A DNA stretch of 5,787 nucleotides from Allobrachymonas sp. (GTDB lineage: Bacteria > Pseudomonadota > Gammaproteobacteria > Burkholderiales > Burkholderiaceae_C), in the NCBI GenBank assembly GCA_017996515.1, contig JAGOGU010000095.1:1-5787 (forward strand), read 5' to 3'. Made by a program: the position numbers and the translations under genes. Shown here in pieces: positions 5,407 through 5,787 of this stretch. Each line of letters opens with the position of its first letter. Within the stretch, counting starts at the first letter, position 1. The notes beneath the pieces were generated by a model. It was not told the origin of the DNA. It saw only the letters and a program-made list of their open reading frames with translations, and ran no database searches.

Positions 5407-5787
5407 ATGACCACTGCTACTGTCACCGCCGCCACCGCTCTCAAATCTGTACGGGAAATCAAAAACGCCCCCGGTCGCCACTGGGTGGGCGATGGTTTTC
5501 CGGTGCAGGGCATGTTTGGCTATGGGCAAGGCGCGCAGGAGCGCAGCCCTTTTCTGATGCTGGACTATGCCGCGCCTACCAGCTTCAGCCCCAACCCCGA
5601 TGCGCATCGCCGAGGCGTGGGCACCCACCCCCACCGGGGCTTTGAGACCGTGACCATTGTGTACGACGGCGAGGTGGAACACCGCGACAGCACGGGCGCG
5701 GGCGGCGTGATCGGCGCAGGCGACGTGCTGTGGATGACTGCCGGCGCAGGCATTTTGCACGCCGAGTTTCACTCCGCAGCGTACAGC
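5407..5787 (+). CDS. Pirin family protein (N-terminal part, cut by the window end)
   Basis: These are the first 127 residues of a pirin, a cytoplasmic bicupin metalloprotein whose family members usually have about 230-300 residues. The N-terminal cupin is clear: HWVGDGFPVQGMF (25-37), SPFLMLDYAAP (47-57), GVGTHPHRGFETVTIVYDGE (70-89), then VEHRDSTG and WMTAGAGILHAEFH (109-122). The four metal ligands known from human pirin (His, His, His, Glu) are present as His74, His76, His118 and Glu120, so metal binding should be intact. Some bacterial pirins are quercetin 2,3-dioxygenases and others bind regulatory or metabolic partners; the reaction here cannot be told. The first 12 residues, rich in Thr and Ala, are unconserved. 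It diverges from the LysR gene, its probable regulator, and has a good ribosome binding site. The remainder lies beyond the window. Confidence 0.95.
   Translation, partial: MTTATVTAATALKSVREIKNAPGRHWVGDGFPVQGMFGYGQGAQERSPFLMLDYAAPTSFSPNPDAHRRGVGTHPHRGFETVTIVYDGEVEHRDSTGAGGVIGAGDVLWMTAGAGILHAEFHSAAYS

Noticed and set aside
5310..5645. Plus-strand frame beginning in the pirin leader, as a leader peptide gene or a separate gene
   Set aside because: It runs on out of frame through the strongly conserved pirin coding region and has no ribosome binding site. It is a shadow.
1..5787. tRNA or rRNA genes, CRISPR arrays, insertion-sequence ends or a transposase
   Set aside because: I saw no cloverleaf-like GTTCRA arm in context, no regularly spaced repeat-spacer array and no transposase motif. 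The two 23-bp units are too few and too close together to be a CRISPR array.

Overview
The window looks like a chromosomal segment of a GC-rich Gram-negative bacterium. A betaproteobacterium of the Burkholderiales, perhaps Comamonadaceae, fits best. The reasons are the GC-rich codon use of the four main genes, the Rhs core wording (RYIQSDPIGL) and the divergent LysR/pirin arrangement. This placement is inference and no search was possible. Two stretches are clearly richer in A+T than the rest (about 1-350 and about 3130-3900). They look like acquired or accessory DNA set in a housekeeping background.

Layout, left to right. At 2-262 is the 3' end of an unrecognised AT-rich gene. At 352-1080 is an alpha/beta hydrolase with a full catalytic triad. 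At 1081-1387 is a gene-free stretch with a short CGCAGAA-type repeat. At 1388-2734 is a complete MATE (NorM-like) multidrug efflux transporter. At 2735-3009 is an intergenic stretch with two near-identical 23-bp units. At 3010-3287 is the frameshifted relic of an Rhs/YD-repeat core. It is followed by an open tail ORF (3288-3632) and an overlapping small two-helix membrane protein (3622-3855) with a strong ribosome binding site. At 4066-4284 is the C-terminal scrap of a LysR regulator. At 4306-5205, on the minus strand, is an intact LysR regulator. It diverges from a pirin gene (5407 to the window end) across a 200-bp control region.

The control region holds a dyad that matches the LysR-box form T-N11-A, a 14-bp direct repeat, and a terminator-like hairpin just ahead of the pirin ribosome binding site. 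The LysR protein probably controls the pirin gene and itself.

The least ordinary part is 3010-3855. Following the protein-like reading across frames suggests that the tail ORF is the surviving C-terminal (variable, possibly effector) end of a decayed Rhs protein. The overlapping small membrane protein sits where an immunity gene usually sits. The Rhs core assignment is strong. The effector/immunity reading is inference. I did not find a clear-cut new multi-gene system.
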